Assembly: GCA_020848035.1 (NCBI GenBank)
Contig: JADLAX010000032.1
Coordinates: 1 to 64,000, forward strand
DNA from: Anaerolineae bacterium
Lineage (GTDB): Bacteria; Chloroflexota; Anaerolineae; Promineifilales; Promineifilaceae
Length of the DNA: 64,000 bases
Reading direction: 5' to 3'
Below are positions 15,072 through 22,499 of the stretch, piece after piece. Position 1 is the stretch's first letter; each line of letters starts with the position of its first letter. Made by a program: the position numbers and the translations under genes. The notes under the pieces are model-generated. The model had not been told where the DNA came from. It worked only from the letters and a program-made list of their open reading frames with translations, and did no database searches.

Positions 15072-15935
15072 ATGCACAAGCTTTGCGTAACCTCAGAAAC
15101 CGGCCGTCTGCGCGCTGTTGTCATTGGCTACCCCGATAATTTTCTGAAAGTGCCCCCGGAAATCATCAACGAAACGCAAAAGCTGTATTACTTTGGCGCT
15201 GACTGCCCGACGCGCGAGCGGGTGATGGCCGAGCTGGGCGGCCTGAAGCAGACGCTGCTCGGCCACGGCATCGAGGTGTTCCAGCCGGAGCCGCTGGACG
15301 GCGTGCCGGACCAGTTGATGACCCGCGATATCGGTGTGGTGATTGGCGACACGTTTGTGGTGACGCAAATGGCCCGCGACAGCCGTCGCGACGAGTGGCT
15401 GGGGCTGCTGCCGCTGCTGGACCAGCTGCGCGCCCAGCGCATCATCAAGGTGCCGGATGAGGTGGTGTTGGAAGGGGGCGATGTGGTGGTGGATGACGGC
15501 CGTATCTTTGTCGGGCTCAGCCAGCGCACCGGGCCGGATGGGGCCGCTTACCTGGCCAGCCGCTTTCCACATTTTGAGGTGATCCCCGTGCCGCTCAAGC
15601 AGCTGGCCGATGGGGAAAACGTGCTGCACCTGGATTGCAGCTTTGTGCCGGTGGGGCGGCGCAGCGCGCTTATTTACCCGGACGGGCTGGCCGAAGTGCC
15701 GCCCGCCCTGGCCGAAGCGTACGACTGGATCGAGGTGACCCGCGCCGAGCAGGCGATGCTGGCCACCAACGTGCTGTCGCTTTCGCCCACGCAGGTGATT
15801 GCCCGGCCGCAGGCCAGCCGCGTCAACGCCGAGCTGCGGCGGCGCGGCCTGGAAGTCATCGAGCTGCCCTTCGACGACCCACCCAAGACCGGCGGATCGT
15901 TCCGCTGCTGCAGCCTGCCCCTCTGGCGGGATTAG
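15072..15935 (+). CDS. Dimethylargininase-like amidinotransferase-fold hydrolase
   Basis: About 287 residues, pentein fold of the DDAH/arginine deiminase group, which hydrolyses the guanidine carbon of (methyl)arginine via a covalent cysteine intermediate. Visible family elements are MTRDIGVVIGDTFVV (about residue 80), VVLEGGDVVVDDGRIFVGLS (about 133), the catalytic His in HLDCSF (near 186) and Cys near the C-terminus in GGSFRCCSLPLWRD. I chose the ATG at 15072 because GGAGG ends 8 bases before it; an ATG at 15057 precedes that site. Substrate (dimethylarginine, arginine or a guanidino compound) is not settled by sequence. Confidence 0.82.
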   Translation: MHKLCVTSETGRLRAVVIGYPDNFLKVPPEIINETQKLYYFGADCPTRERVMAELGGLKQTLLGHGIEVFQPEPLDGVPDQLMTRDIGVVIGDTFVVTQMARDSRRDEWLGLLPLLDQLRAQRIIKVPDEVVLEGGDVVVDDGRIFVGLSQRTGPDGAAYLASRFPHFEVIPVPLKQLADGENVLHLDCSFVPVGRRSALIYPDGLAEVPPALAEAYDWIEVTRAEQAMLATNVLSLSPTQVIARPQASRVNAELRRRGLEVIELPFDDPPKTGGSFRCCSLPLWRD

Positions 15936-15948
15936 CCCGTAATCGTAC

Positions 15949-16089
15949 GGGCGGGACGGCGCGGCACGATCTGAAACTTACCGGCAAATCAAAATCCGCG
16001 CCGTCTCGCCCGGTAAGACGGCCGTTTGGGCGAGACGACCGGGGCCAGGACCACACGGGGGTCAACGGTTCCACCCGGTCGTCCCGCCC
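15949..16089 (+). other. Tandem long-stem hairpins, 79-bp period (possible structured RNA)
   Basis: Arms A 15949-15964 and B 15996-16011 are complementary at 15 of 16 positions; arms C 16028-16043 and D 16074-16089 likewise. The loops are 31 and 30 nt. Arm starts A and C are 79 bases apart and similar in sequence (GGGCGGGACGGCG, GGGCGAGACGACC). B and C can also pair with each other over 10 bases, giving a mutually exclusive middle hairpin. This fills much of the 378-base gap before the DEAD-box gene. It may be a leader RNA, a small RNA or a duplicated mobile hairpin. No known RNA family is recognised. Confidence 0.6.
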
Positions 16090-16313
16090 CTAAGCGTGTG
16101 TTGGCCTGATAAGAGAAGATGCGAAAACGGCCGTTTTGCGCTAGACTTCCCGGTCAAACCCGACAAAAATCACAGACCGTCCAGATTTGAACCTAAAAAT
16201 CTCTTAATCTCTGTGCGCTCTGTGGCCAAACTAAAATTTATGAGGGCTTATTGCCTTTTTTGTCTGACAACACACAGTTGCCAAATAGGAACGACGCAAT
16301 TCGCAAAAGTTGA

Positions 16314-17840
16314 ATGAGTGAACTAGAACCCATCGAACAAACTGAAGTAGAAATTAACGAACCAGACATCATCCTGCCGGAGCCAGAAGACGAAATCGAA
16401 GAACCGGAAGACAGCCTGCCCTCGGTGCGGATTGAGGACCTGACGCCGCGCCTGAGCGAGGCGGTGGCCCGGGCGGGCTGGGCCAGCCTCACCCCGGTGC
16501 AGTCGAAGGCGATGCCGTACATTTTTGCCGGACGGCCGTTGATGGTCCAGGCGCGTACCGGCAGCGGCAAAACCGGCGCGTTTATCATGCCCATCATGGA
16601 GCTGGTGAACCGCTTCCAGGACGAAACCCAGGCGCTGGTGCTGGTGCCCACCCGTGAGCTGGCCACCCAGGTGGTCACCGAGGCCAAAATGTTGTTTGGC
16701 GATTCGGGGTTCAGGGTAACGGCCGTTTACGGCGGCGTCGGTTATGGTCCCCAGCTGAAGGCGCTGCGCGAAGGCACGCATCTCATTGTCGGCACGCCGG
16801 GGCGCGTGCTGGATCATCTGCTGCGTGGCTCCATGTCCCTGAAAAAGCTCAAGGTGCTGGTGTTTGACGAAGCCGACCGCATGCTGAGCATGGGGTTTTA
16901 CCCGGACATGCGCCGGGTGCAGCAATATCTGCCCGACCAGGTGTACACCTGCATGTTCTCGGCCACCTTCCCGCCGACGGTGCGCAGCCTGGCGCGGCAG
17001 TTCATGCACAAGCCAGACTTCCTCAGCCTGAGCCGCGACCACGTGGCCGTGGCTGACACCTCGCACCAGACCGTGATGGTGCCGTCGTTGGAAAAAGACC
17101 GGGCGCTCATCCGGCTAATCGAGCTGGAAAATCCCGATTCAGCCATCATTTTTTGCAACACCAAGCAGCGCGTGCACTACATTTCCGTCGTCATGCAGCG
17201 CTTTGGCTACAATGCCGACGAGCTGAGCGGCGACCTGCCGCAGAAGGACCGCGAAAAGGTGATGGACCGGCTGCGTAAGGGCAAACTGCGCTTTTGCGTC
17301 GCTACGGATGTAGCCGCACGCGGTATCGACATTTCCGATTTGTCGCACGTCTTCCAGTACGAAGTGCCGGACGATCCTGAGCTGTATATCCACCGCGCCG
17401 GGCGCACCGGGCGGGCTGGGGCGGCGGGCGTCGCCATCACCCTGGTTGGCGATTTTTCCGAACAGGTGCAGCTGAAGAAGATTGCCCGGCAGTACAACAT
17501 TGAGTTTGAGGAACGGCCGTATCCCGACGAAGCCGCCCTGGCCAAAGTGGTCGCCGAGCGCATGACGGTGAGCCTGGAAGCGCAAATGCGCGATCGGGAC
17601 AAGCTAAAAGTGGAGCGCTTGCAGCGTTTTGTGCCGATGGTGCGTGAATTGGCCAACGACGAAGAAGGCGTTCAGCTCGTCGCCATGCTGCTGGACGACC
17701 TGTACCAGCAGTCGCTGCACACGCCGCCCGCCGCTGTGGAAGAGGCACCCGAGCGGCAAGAGCGTGAAGAGTGGTCTGATAGGTCTGACCAATCTCAAAA
17801 GAAGCGGCGGCGGTCACGCGGCCGTTCTCGCCAATCTTGA
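16314..17840 (+). CDS. DEAD-box ATP-dependent RNA helicase
   Basis: A 508-residue DEAD-box helicase. All motifs are in order: an acidic N-terminal extension (residues 1-40), Q motif TPVQSKAMP, motif I ARTGSGKTGAF (about 81), Ia PTRELATQ, Ib TPGR, II DEAD (about 187), III SAT (about 217), IV IIFCNTK, V ATDVAARGID and VI HRAGRTGRAG (about 362). A C-terminal tail of about 100 residues ends in a basic KKRRRSRGRSRQS stretch suited to RNA binding. It likely remodels RNA in ribosome assembly or mRNA decay. The structured segment at 15949-16089 lies upstream and could be in its leader. The stop overlaps an upstream-extended reading frame of the next gene. Confidence 0.95.
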   Translation: MSELEPIEQTEVEINEPDIILPEPEDEIEEPEDSLPSVRIEDLTPRLSEAVARAGWASLTPVQSKAMPYIFAGRPLMVQARTGSGKTGAFIMPIMELVNRFQDETQALVLVPTRELATQVVTEAKMLFGDSGFRVTAVYGGVGYGPQLKALREGTHLIVGTPGRVLDHLLRGSMSLKKLKVLVFDEADRMLSMGFYPDMRRVQQYLPDQVYTCMFSATFPPTVRSLARQFMHKPDFLSLSRDHVAVADTSHQTVMVPSLEKDRALIRLIELENPDSAIIFCNTKQRVHYISVVMQRFGYNADELSGDLPQKDREKVMDRLRKGKLRFCVATDVAARGIDISDLSHVFQYEVPDDPELYIHRAGRTGRAGAAGVAITLVGDFSEQVQLKKIARQYNIEFEERPYPDEAALAKVVAERMTVSLEAQMRDRDKLKVERLQRFVPMVRELANDEEGVQLVAMLLDDLYQQSLHTPPAAVEEAPERQEREEWSDRSDQSQKKRRRSRGRSRQS

Positions 17841-17898
17841 TTCCAATTTCCCCGGGAACTCCGAGTTTCCGGGCAACCCTATCTTTTCACGTTTTGAT

Positions 17899-17987
17899 TG
17901 TCATTCCCGCCCCACGCCTTCGCGGGGGCAGGCTGCGGGAATCCATTCTGGTCCACAAGATGGATACCCGCCTTCGCGGGTATGACA
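17899..17987. repeat. Composite palindromic repeat, copy 3 of 3
   Basis: Same element as 7004-7092: TGTCATTCCCGCC, a GGGGGCAGG insert, GCGGGAATCCATTC, then GATGGATACCCGCC and GCGGGTATGACA. The two copies are almost identical apart from the middle spacer. Confidence 0.85.
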
Positions 17988-18043
17988 TTGCCTCTAGCGA
18001 AAAACTGCAAAGCCAGGGTAGGGAACTATTCAGAGGGCGCGTT

Positions 18044-18814
18044 GTGAAAGCACTTATCACAGGAATGAACGGAGCAGTAGGCACAGCCTTGAGTGCCCAG
18101 CTTGTGGCGGAAGGTTACGCGGTGGTGGGTTGGGATCGCACGGCCGTTCCCCCCCACAATCGCGCCGCTGCCGAACAATTCCTCGACGCCGTTCGCCCCG
18201 ACGTGTTGTTCCATCTGGCCGTGCCGTCGCAAGCCACCGGCCTGGAAAATGAAGGCTGGCTGGTGAACGTGGAATGGCCGACGCAGTTGGCCCAACTGTG
18301 CCGTCAGCGCGGCATCCGCTTTCTCTTTACCAGCTCCGTCATGGTCTTCACCGACGATGCGATTGGCCCGTTTACGCCCCAGTCGGTGCCCGACGCCCGT
18401 GAGGGGTACGGCTTTGAGAAGGCCACGGCCGAGCAGCGGGTGCGGGAGGCCAATCCCGACGCCGTCATTGCCCGGCTGGGTTGGCAAATTGGCACATCGC
18501 CCGGCTCTAACAACATGATCGACTTCCTGGCCAGGCAAGAGGTGGTGCGGGCCAGCGAGAAGTGGTTCCCGGCGTGCAGCTTTTTGGTGGATACGGCCGT
18601 TACCCTCCACACCCTCGCCCACGCCGCCCCCGATCTTTACCTGCTAGACAGCAACGACCGCTGGAACTTCTACGAAATTGCCACGGCGCTGAACGACCTG
18701 CACGGCAGCCAGTGGCGCATTGAAAAAACGGCCGATTTTATCTATGACCAGCGCATGAGAGATCCCCGTGCCAACCTGCCCTCGCTGGACAAACGCCTGC
18801 CCTCCCTCGCATAA
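18044..18814 (+). CDS. NAD-dependent epimerase/dehydratase-family protein
   Basis: A 256-residue extended-SDR protein. The start GTG at 18044 gives VKALITGMNGAVGTALS, placing the Rossmann GxxGxxG motif at residues 7-13; AGAGGGCG lies upstream. A longer frame from 17837 would translate the repeat at 17899-17987 and is unlikely. TSSVMVF holds the catalytic-region Ser, and the expected YxxxK is present as YGFEKATAE. The family acts on nucleotide-sugars or related substrates (RfbD/dTDP-rhamnose reductase-like). No sugar operon is adjacent, so the substrate stays open. Confidence 0.82.
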   Translation: MKALITGMNGAVGTALSAQLVAEGYAVVGWDRTAVPPHNRAAAEQFLDAVRPDVLFHLAVPSQATGLENEGWLVNVEWPTQLAQLCRQRGIRFLFTSSVMVFTDDAIGPFTPQSVPDAREGYGFEKATAEQRVREANPDAVIARLGWQIGTSPGSNNMIDFLARQEVVRASEKWFPACSFLVDTAVTLHTLAHAAPDLYLLDSNDRWNFYEIATALNDLHGSQWRIEKTADFIYDQRMRDPRANLPSLDKRLPSLA

Positions 18815-18924
18815 TTACAACCGAATTGAACATGGACGAGCGCAGATACTGTCTTTCCTCTGTGTATCTCTGTGACTCCTCTGCGTAACTCTGTGTTCCG
18901 CTTTTTTCAACAAAGGAGAAGGGT

Positions 18925-19335
18925 ATGGGTGCCTGGGGACCGGGTAATTTTGCCAACGACGCCGCGCAGGATTGGCTGTATGACTTTGGCGAGAATGATT
19001 TTCGGCTGATTGATCGCACGCTGGCGGGCGTGGCGGCGATGATCGAGGCCGATGAGCTGGATGCGTGGGAAGCGCAGGAGGTGCTGGCCGCCGCCGAGTG
19101 TGTCGCCGCCGCCGCCGGATTCCCGCCCGACAATCCGCCGCAGGAGCTGGCCGAGTGGCTGGCCGAAAACAGCCCGATGCGCGTCAAGCCAGAGTACATC
19201 GAGATGGCGCGTAAGGCGGTGGCGCGTGTGCTGGCCCAATCGGAGCTGCGGGAAGTGTGGCTGGAAAGTGAAGAGTTTGATGGGTGGGAAACGGCCGTCC
19301 TCAACCTCCAATCCCGCCTCAATCAAATTCCCTGA
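18925..19335 (+). CDS. DUF4259-domain protein
   Basis: A 136-residue acidic protein. The N-terminus MGAWGPGNFANDAAQDWLYDF is the hallmark of DUF4259 (M-G-A-W-G-x-G-x-F-x-N-D-x-A-x-D-W). The rest is helical with ELAEWLAENSP and a C-terminal LxESEEFDGWETAVLNLQ. AAAGGAGAAGGG precedes the ATG. The molecular function of this family is unknown. Such genes are often found scattered in accessory regions. Confidence 0.85.
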   Translation: MGAWGPGNFANDAAQDWLYDFGENDFRLIDRTLAGVAAMIEADELDAWEAQEVLAAAECVAAAAGFPPDNPPQELAEWLAENSPMRVKPEYIEMARKAVARVLAQSELREVWLESEEFDGWETAVLNLQSRLNQIP

Positions 19336-19346
19336 TCTTTGAAATT

Positions 19347-19376
19347 TGAGGAGTGAGCATCCTCAGATGCGAACGG
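19347..19376. repeat. REP element, direct orientation
   Basis: TGAGGAGTGAGCATCC-type head with core GCATCCTCAGATGC at 19357-19370, followed by GAACGG. It faces the inverted copy at 19956-19988 across the hypothetical gene. Confidence 0.88.
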
Positions 19377-19419
19377 TGTTGGGATAGCACCTCCTCTCTG
19401 AGCAAAGGCAGAAACAATC

Positions 19420-19920
19420 ATGCAATCCAATAAGTGGAAAGCGTTTCTTTTAGATCCAGAATTAACGGGCAGCCGCGAGCATCGCAGCAGGCACAATGGA
19501 GAATATCTCTTCGGAAAAATCTGTCATGATACTCTAGAATGCCTCAACAATTATTTGGCGGTCCTTTCTCTCATTGATGCCCACGATGTTAAAATTTCAT
19601 GCAATGTGTTGACCCGGCTCTCGGCGAAAAAAGGGGCAATAGAAACGGCCGCATCGAAAATTCACGCGTTAGCAGAGCAAAGCAGAAACCGGCTGGATTC
19701 AAACCAAGAATCGCCTACCATTATCCAATTGATGGGTTCACATTTGGGGGAGTTTCAGCTCTTGCCCAAGGGTTTCCCAACAGTGGACACATTGGTTACC
19801 GAAGTAGAAAAGGATTTGATGACAACGGCAATGGCCAATCTGCGGGGTTTGCAGGCGATATACGCTGATATTCGAGCAGAGAATTACAAGCAGTTGTTGA
19901 CTACCGCAAAATATTATTAA
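19420..19920 (+). CDS. Hypothetical protein between inverted REP elements
   Basis: A 166-residue protein, mostly alpha-helical, with AT-rich codon use compared with neighbours. The N-terminus carries many charged residues (EHRSRHNGEYLFGKICHD). I do not recognise the family and see no catalytic motif. It starts at an ATG with AAAGGCAG upstream. It is flanked by one REP copy on each side in inverted orientation and lies directly before the RAYT transposase gene, so it may be a passenger or simply a neighbour. Confidence 0.6.
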   Translation: MQSNKWKAFLLDPELTGSREHRSRHNGEYLFGKICHDTLECLNNYLAVLSLIDAHDVKISCNVLTRLSAKKGAIETAASKIHALAEQSRNRLDSNQESPTIIQLMGSHLGEFQLLPKGFPTVDTLVTEVEKDLMTTAMANLRGLQAIYADIRAENYKQLLTTAKYY

Positions 19921-19955
19921 AGGGATTTGTGCTTTCGGGAGTTGATGTGCGTTAA

Positions 19956-19988
19956 CGCCGTTCGCATCTGAGGATGCTCACTCCTCAA
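19956..19988. repeat. REP element, inverted orientation
   Basis: Core GCATCTGAGGATGC at 19964-19977, followed by TCACTCCTCA. It is 5' of the RAYT gene and forms an inverted pair with both 19347-19376 and 20573-20604. Confidence 0.9.
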
Positions 19989-20006
19989 TTAGGGTAAGGG
20001 GAACTG

Positions 20007-20549
20007 ATGAGCAAGAAACGTCTGGAAATTGAGGGGCATATTTATTACATCACAACCGTAATTTATGATCGCTTGCCAATCTTGACCGCGCCTAGTTTTG
20101 TTCTGCCTGTGCTCGACAGTTTGAACTTTTACAAATTCAAACACAAGGTTAAGCTGTTAGGCTATGTAATCATGCCCAACCATCTACATTTGTTGATTTG
20201 GCCCCATGGCGAATCATCGATCTCTGATTTCATGCGGGATATTAAGAAATTTACGTCTTCTCGTCTTATTCGGCAGGCGGAGGTAGAGAATCGGCAAGAT
20301 TTACTCAACGCATTTGCCCAGGCTGGTCAGGAAACGGGGCGCAGCGAAAACAAGGTGTGGCAAGATAGCTTTTGGGACAAAATTGTCTACACTGAAAAAT
20401 TTCTGCGGCAAAAGCTGAATTACATTCATTGCAATCCGATCCGCGCCGGGCTTGTCGATGATCTGGACGCTTATCCCTATTCCAGCTATCGCAGCTACTT
20501 ACACGATGACAACACGCTCATTGAAATTGACAAAGAGTGGAGCTACTAA
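20007..20549 (+). CDS. REP-associated tyrosine transposase (RAYT, Y1_Tnp family)
   Basis: A 180-residue HUH/Y1 single-strand transposase. YVIMPNHLHLLIW near residue 51 contains the HxH metal-binding motif, and the C-terminal half has the family segment KIVYTEKFLRQKLNYIHCNP, then IRAGLVDD and YPYSSYRSYLHDD. A catalytic Tyr is expected near 130-140; YIHCNP or the Tyr in VYTEKF are candidates. RAYTs bind and nick REP hairpins. This gene lies between inverted copies of a REP with core GCATCCTCAGATGC, five other copies of which are scattered in the window. No gene disruption is seen, so it may be active or domesticated. Confidence 0.93.
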   Translation: MSKKRLEIEGHIYYITTVIYDRLPILTAPSFVLPVLDSLNFYKFKHKVKLLGYVIMPNHLHLLIWPHGESSISDFMRDIKKFTSSRLIRQAEVENRQDLLNAFAQAGQETGRSENKVWQDSFWDKIVYTEKFLRQKLNYIHCNPIRAGLVDDLDAYPYSSYRSYLHDDNTLIEIDKEWSY

Positions 20550-20550
20550 A

Positions 20551-21324
20551 ATGCCAAGTTTTCTATACAAAAGAGGAGTGAGCATCCTCAGATGCGAACG
20601 GCCGTACGCAACCATCATCCTCGCCATTCTGATTTTGTTACTCACCCTCACCGCCTGCAGCGACCCCAACCTGCCTGAAATTCCCGCCGAGGAGCTGGTG
20701 CAACAAACGGCCGCTCGCATGAAAGAAAGCGACGGCTTCCAGTTCACCATTGCGCGGGACGGCGCACCGGCTTTCCTCGATCCGGGCGAAACCCTCTCCT
20801 TTCGCCGGGCAACGGGGGCCTATGTCGCCCCAGATCGCGCCCTGGCCACGGTGCGCGTCATCGGCCCTGGCCTCATCACCGATGTGGACGTGATCAGCGT
20901 GGCCGAAATTCAGTGGCAAACCAACGTGGTCACTGGTGATTGGGAGGAGCTGCCGCCCAACTGGGGCTTCAATCCGGCCGTGCTGTTCGATGACAACATC
21001 GGCATCCAGGCGGTGCTGCTGGCCGATCTGTCGCAGGTGACCCTGGCCGAGCCGGAGAACCTGGCGGAGAGTGAGGGACCGGATGAGCTGCTTTATAGCG
21101 TAACGGCCGTTGCCTCCGGCGCAAACATCTACCAGATGAGCGGCTTCCTCATTGGCCCTGAACAGGTGGGCATTCAGTTGTGGATCCGCCCCGAAACGTT
21201 TGAATTGGTGCGCATTGTCCTGCGTGAGCCGGAGCCAGAATACGAGGAATTGGAAAGCATCTGGCAGGTGGATATTTCCAACTACGACGAGCTGATCGAC
21301 ATTCAGCCGCCGGTGGTTGAATAA
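20551..21324 (+). CDS. LppX/LolA-like lipoprotein with REP-derived N-terminus
   Basis: A 257-residue lipoprotein. A hydrophobic stretch (ATIILAILILLLTLTACS) ends in the lipobox LTAC; the mature part resembles the LppX/LprAFG or LolA-like beta-barrel half-pocket proteins (KESDGFQFTI, VRVIGPGLITDVDVISV, GFLIGPEQVGIQLWIRP). Such proteins carry lipid or glycolipid across the envelope. The first 20 codons, from the ATG at 20551, overlap the REP copy at 20582-20595, so the leader before the membrane helix was probably created by that insertion. No other ATG lies closer to the helix. Confidence 0.75.
   Translation: MPSFLYKRGVSILRCERPYATIILAILILLLTLTACSDPNLPEIPAEELVQQTAARMKESDGFQFTIARDGAPAFLDPGETLSFRRATGAYVAPDRALATVRVIGPGLITDVDVISVAEIQWQTNVVTGDWEELPPNWGFNPAVLFDDNIGIQAVLLADLSQVTLAEPENLAESEGPDELLYSVTAVASGANIYQMSGFLIGPEQVGIQLWIRPETFELVRIVLREPEPEYEELESIWQVDISNYDELIDIQPPVVE
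20573..20604. repeat. REP element inside the lipoprotein start
   Basis: AGAGGAGTGAGCATCC-type head, core GCATCCTCAGATGC at 20582-20595, then GAACGGCCGTACG. It lies 3' of the RAYT gene and within the first codons of the next gene. Confidence 0.9.
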
Positions 21325-21410
21325 CTGCTAGCAGGATTTTTCATCAGCAGATTTCGCAGATTGAAAAGATTAAAAATCTGGTAAATCTGGTAAATCTGCT
21401 GATGAGGTTC

Positions 21411-22493
21411 TTAATTCCGGCGAATGATGTAGACGCGCCCCCACTGGCCCAGTACGGCGATGGAGTAGCCCGTCAAGATTTCCAGGCCGGGGCAGGCGCG
21501 TACGGCGTCTTTGACCAGTTCGTACTCGCTGCTGAGCACCACGGCACGGCCGTTTCCCCCCATCAGCACCCGCTCCAGCTCCCGAAAAAATGCTGGATAC
21601 AGCTTCTGCAATGCCTTAGGCGAGCTAATCTGCTTGCCAAACGGCAAATTGGTGGCCACCCGGGTGATGCTGCCCGTGGCCAGCGGCAGTCGCACGGCGT
21701 CGGCGTGCAGCGTGCCGAAGGCGGTTGGTGGCTCCTTGCGCAGCGCCGCGACGTTTTGCCGGGCCGCCTGGACGTGATCATACACAATGTCCCCGGCGAG
21801 CATCTGGGCGTAGGCCCCGGCGTAGCGCCGCTCCATCACCAGCGTGCCGCTGCCGCACATCGGGTCCAAAAAGATGTCATCGTCAGCCGGTTGGGTGAGG
21901 TGAATCATGGCGGCGGCAACCGACGGCCGTAACGCCGCCTTCAGCTCCACGGGCTTGTTAAACCGATGGCGCATCGTGCGGTCGGTCAGGCGCAGGCCGC
22001 AAACCAGGCGGGAACCGAGCAAATTGGCCCAGATTTCCAGCTGGGCGTGGTCATCTACCAGCCGCCAGCGCGGATAACGCACCTTCATGCCGCGCTCCAC
22101 CGCTTCGCCCAACTGCTTGCGGAATATCTCGTGGCTGCCATACAAGCGGCTGATCACCCGGTAAGACGGCCGTCCCGCTTCATTACGCTGCGTCATGGCC
22201 ACATCAATTGCTTGCTGGAATTCCGGTGAGTTCGTCACCAGTTCGGTGAGCTGGGGCAGCACTTGTTTGGTGCGCGGCACCTTGTCCAACGACACGGCCA
22301 GGGCAAACACATCCTCCACCGTGCGCAGGTTAAACAGATCGTCGCTTTCACCTTCGTAGCTGAAAATCAGCAGACCATTTTGCTCTTTGGCAAAAACCGT
22401 CTCGCCGAATTTGGCTCCTGGCAGCTTGTCGCGAATTTCCAGCCAGGCGATCTCTTCCACGCCGGGCATCGTTTGAACATAGTAGGTGCTCAT
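21411..22493 (-). CDS. THUMP-domain SAM-dependent RNA methyltransferase
   Basis: A 360-residue protein. Residues 1-160 look like an N-terminal ferredoxin-like plus THUMP RNA-binding region, and residues 190-350 form a Rossmann methyltransferase with DIFLDPMCGSGTLVMERR (SAM-binding motif I) and TNLPFGKQIS (the N-x-P-F motif IV of N2-guanine methylases). This architecture is that of Trm14/TrmN-type enzymes, which methylate guanine N2 in tRNA, and of the RlmL N-terminal half in rRNA. tRNA(guanine-6) is a reasonable guess. It is the last gene of a minus-strand run, 6 bases after der. Confidence 0.85.
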   Translation of the reverse strand: MSTYYVQTMPGVEEIAWLEIRDKLPGAKFGETVFAKEQNGLLIFSYEGESDDLFNLRTVEDVFALAVSLDKVPRTKQVLPQLTELVTNSPEFQQAIDVAMTQRNEAGRPSYRVISRLYGSHEIFRKQLGEAVERGMKVRYPRWRLVDDHAQLEIWANLLGSRLVCGLRLTDRTMRHRFNKPVELKAALRPSVAAAMIHLTQPADDDIFLDPMCGSGTLVMERRYAGAYAQMLAGDIVYDHVQAARQNVAALRKEPPTAFGTLHADAVRLPLATGSITRVATNLPFGKQISSPKALQKLYPAFFRELERVLMGGNGRAVVLSSEYELVKDAVRACPGLEILTGYSIAVLGQWGRVYIIRRN

Positions 22494-22499
22494 AGGCTG

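Noticed and set aside
15635..16093. 152-codon frame over the end of the dimethylargininase-like gene and the tandem hairpins
   Set aside because: Out of frame with the real gene, Arg/Ala-rich as expected for a shadow frame in GC-rich DNA; the hairpin structure explains the region better.
7004..17987. The three composite repeats as CRISPR units
   Set aside because: Copies are far apart, internally palindromic and have no regular spacer array; they fit dispersed palindromic repeats instead. No CRISPR array was seen anywhere in the window.
18857..18900. CTCTGTG-type tandem segment before the DUF4259 gene, and a similar one at 41150-41188
   Set aside because: Short low-complexity intergenic sequence that recurs loosely; not distinctive enough for a separate feature beyond the note on CACAGATT-like repeats.
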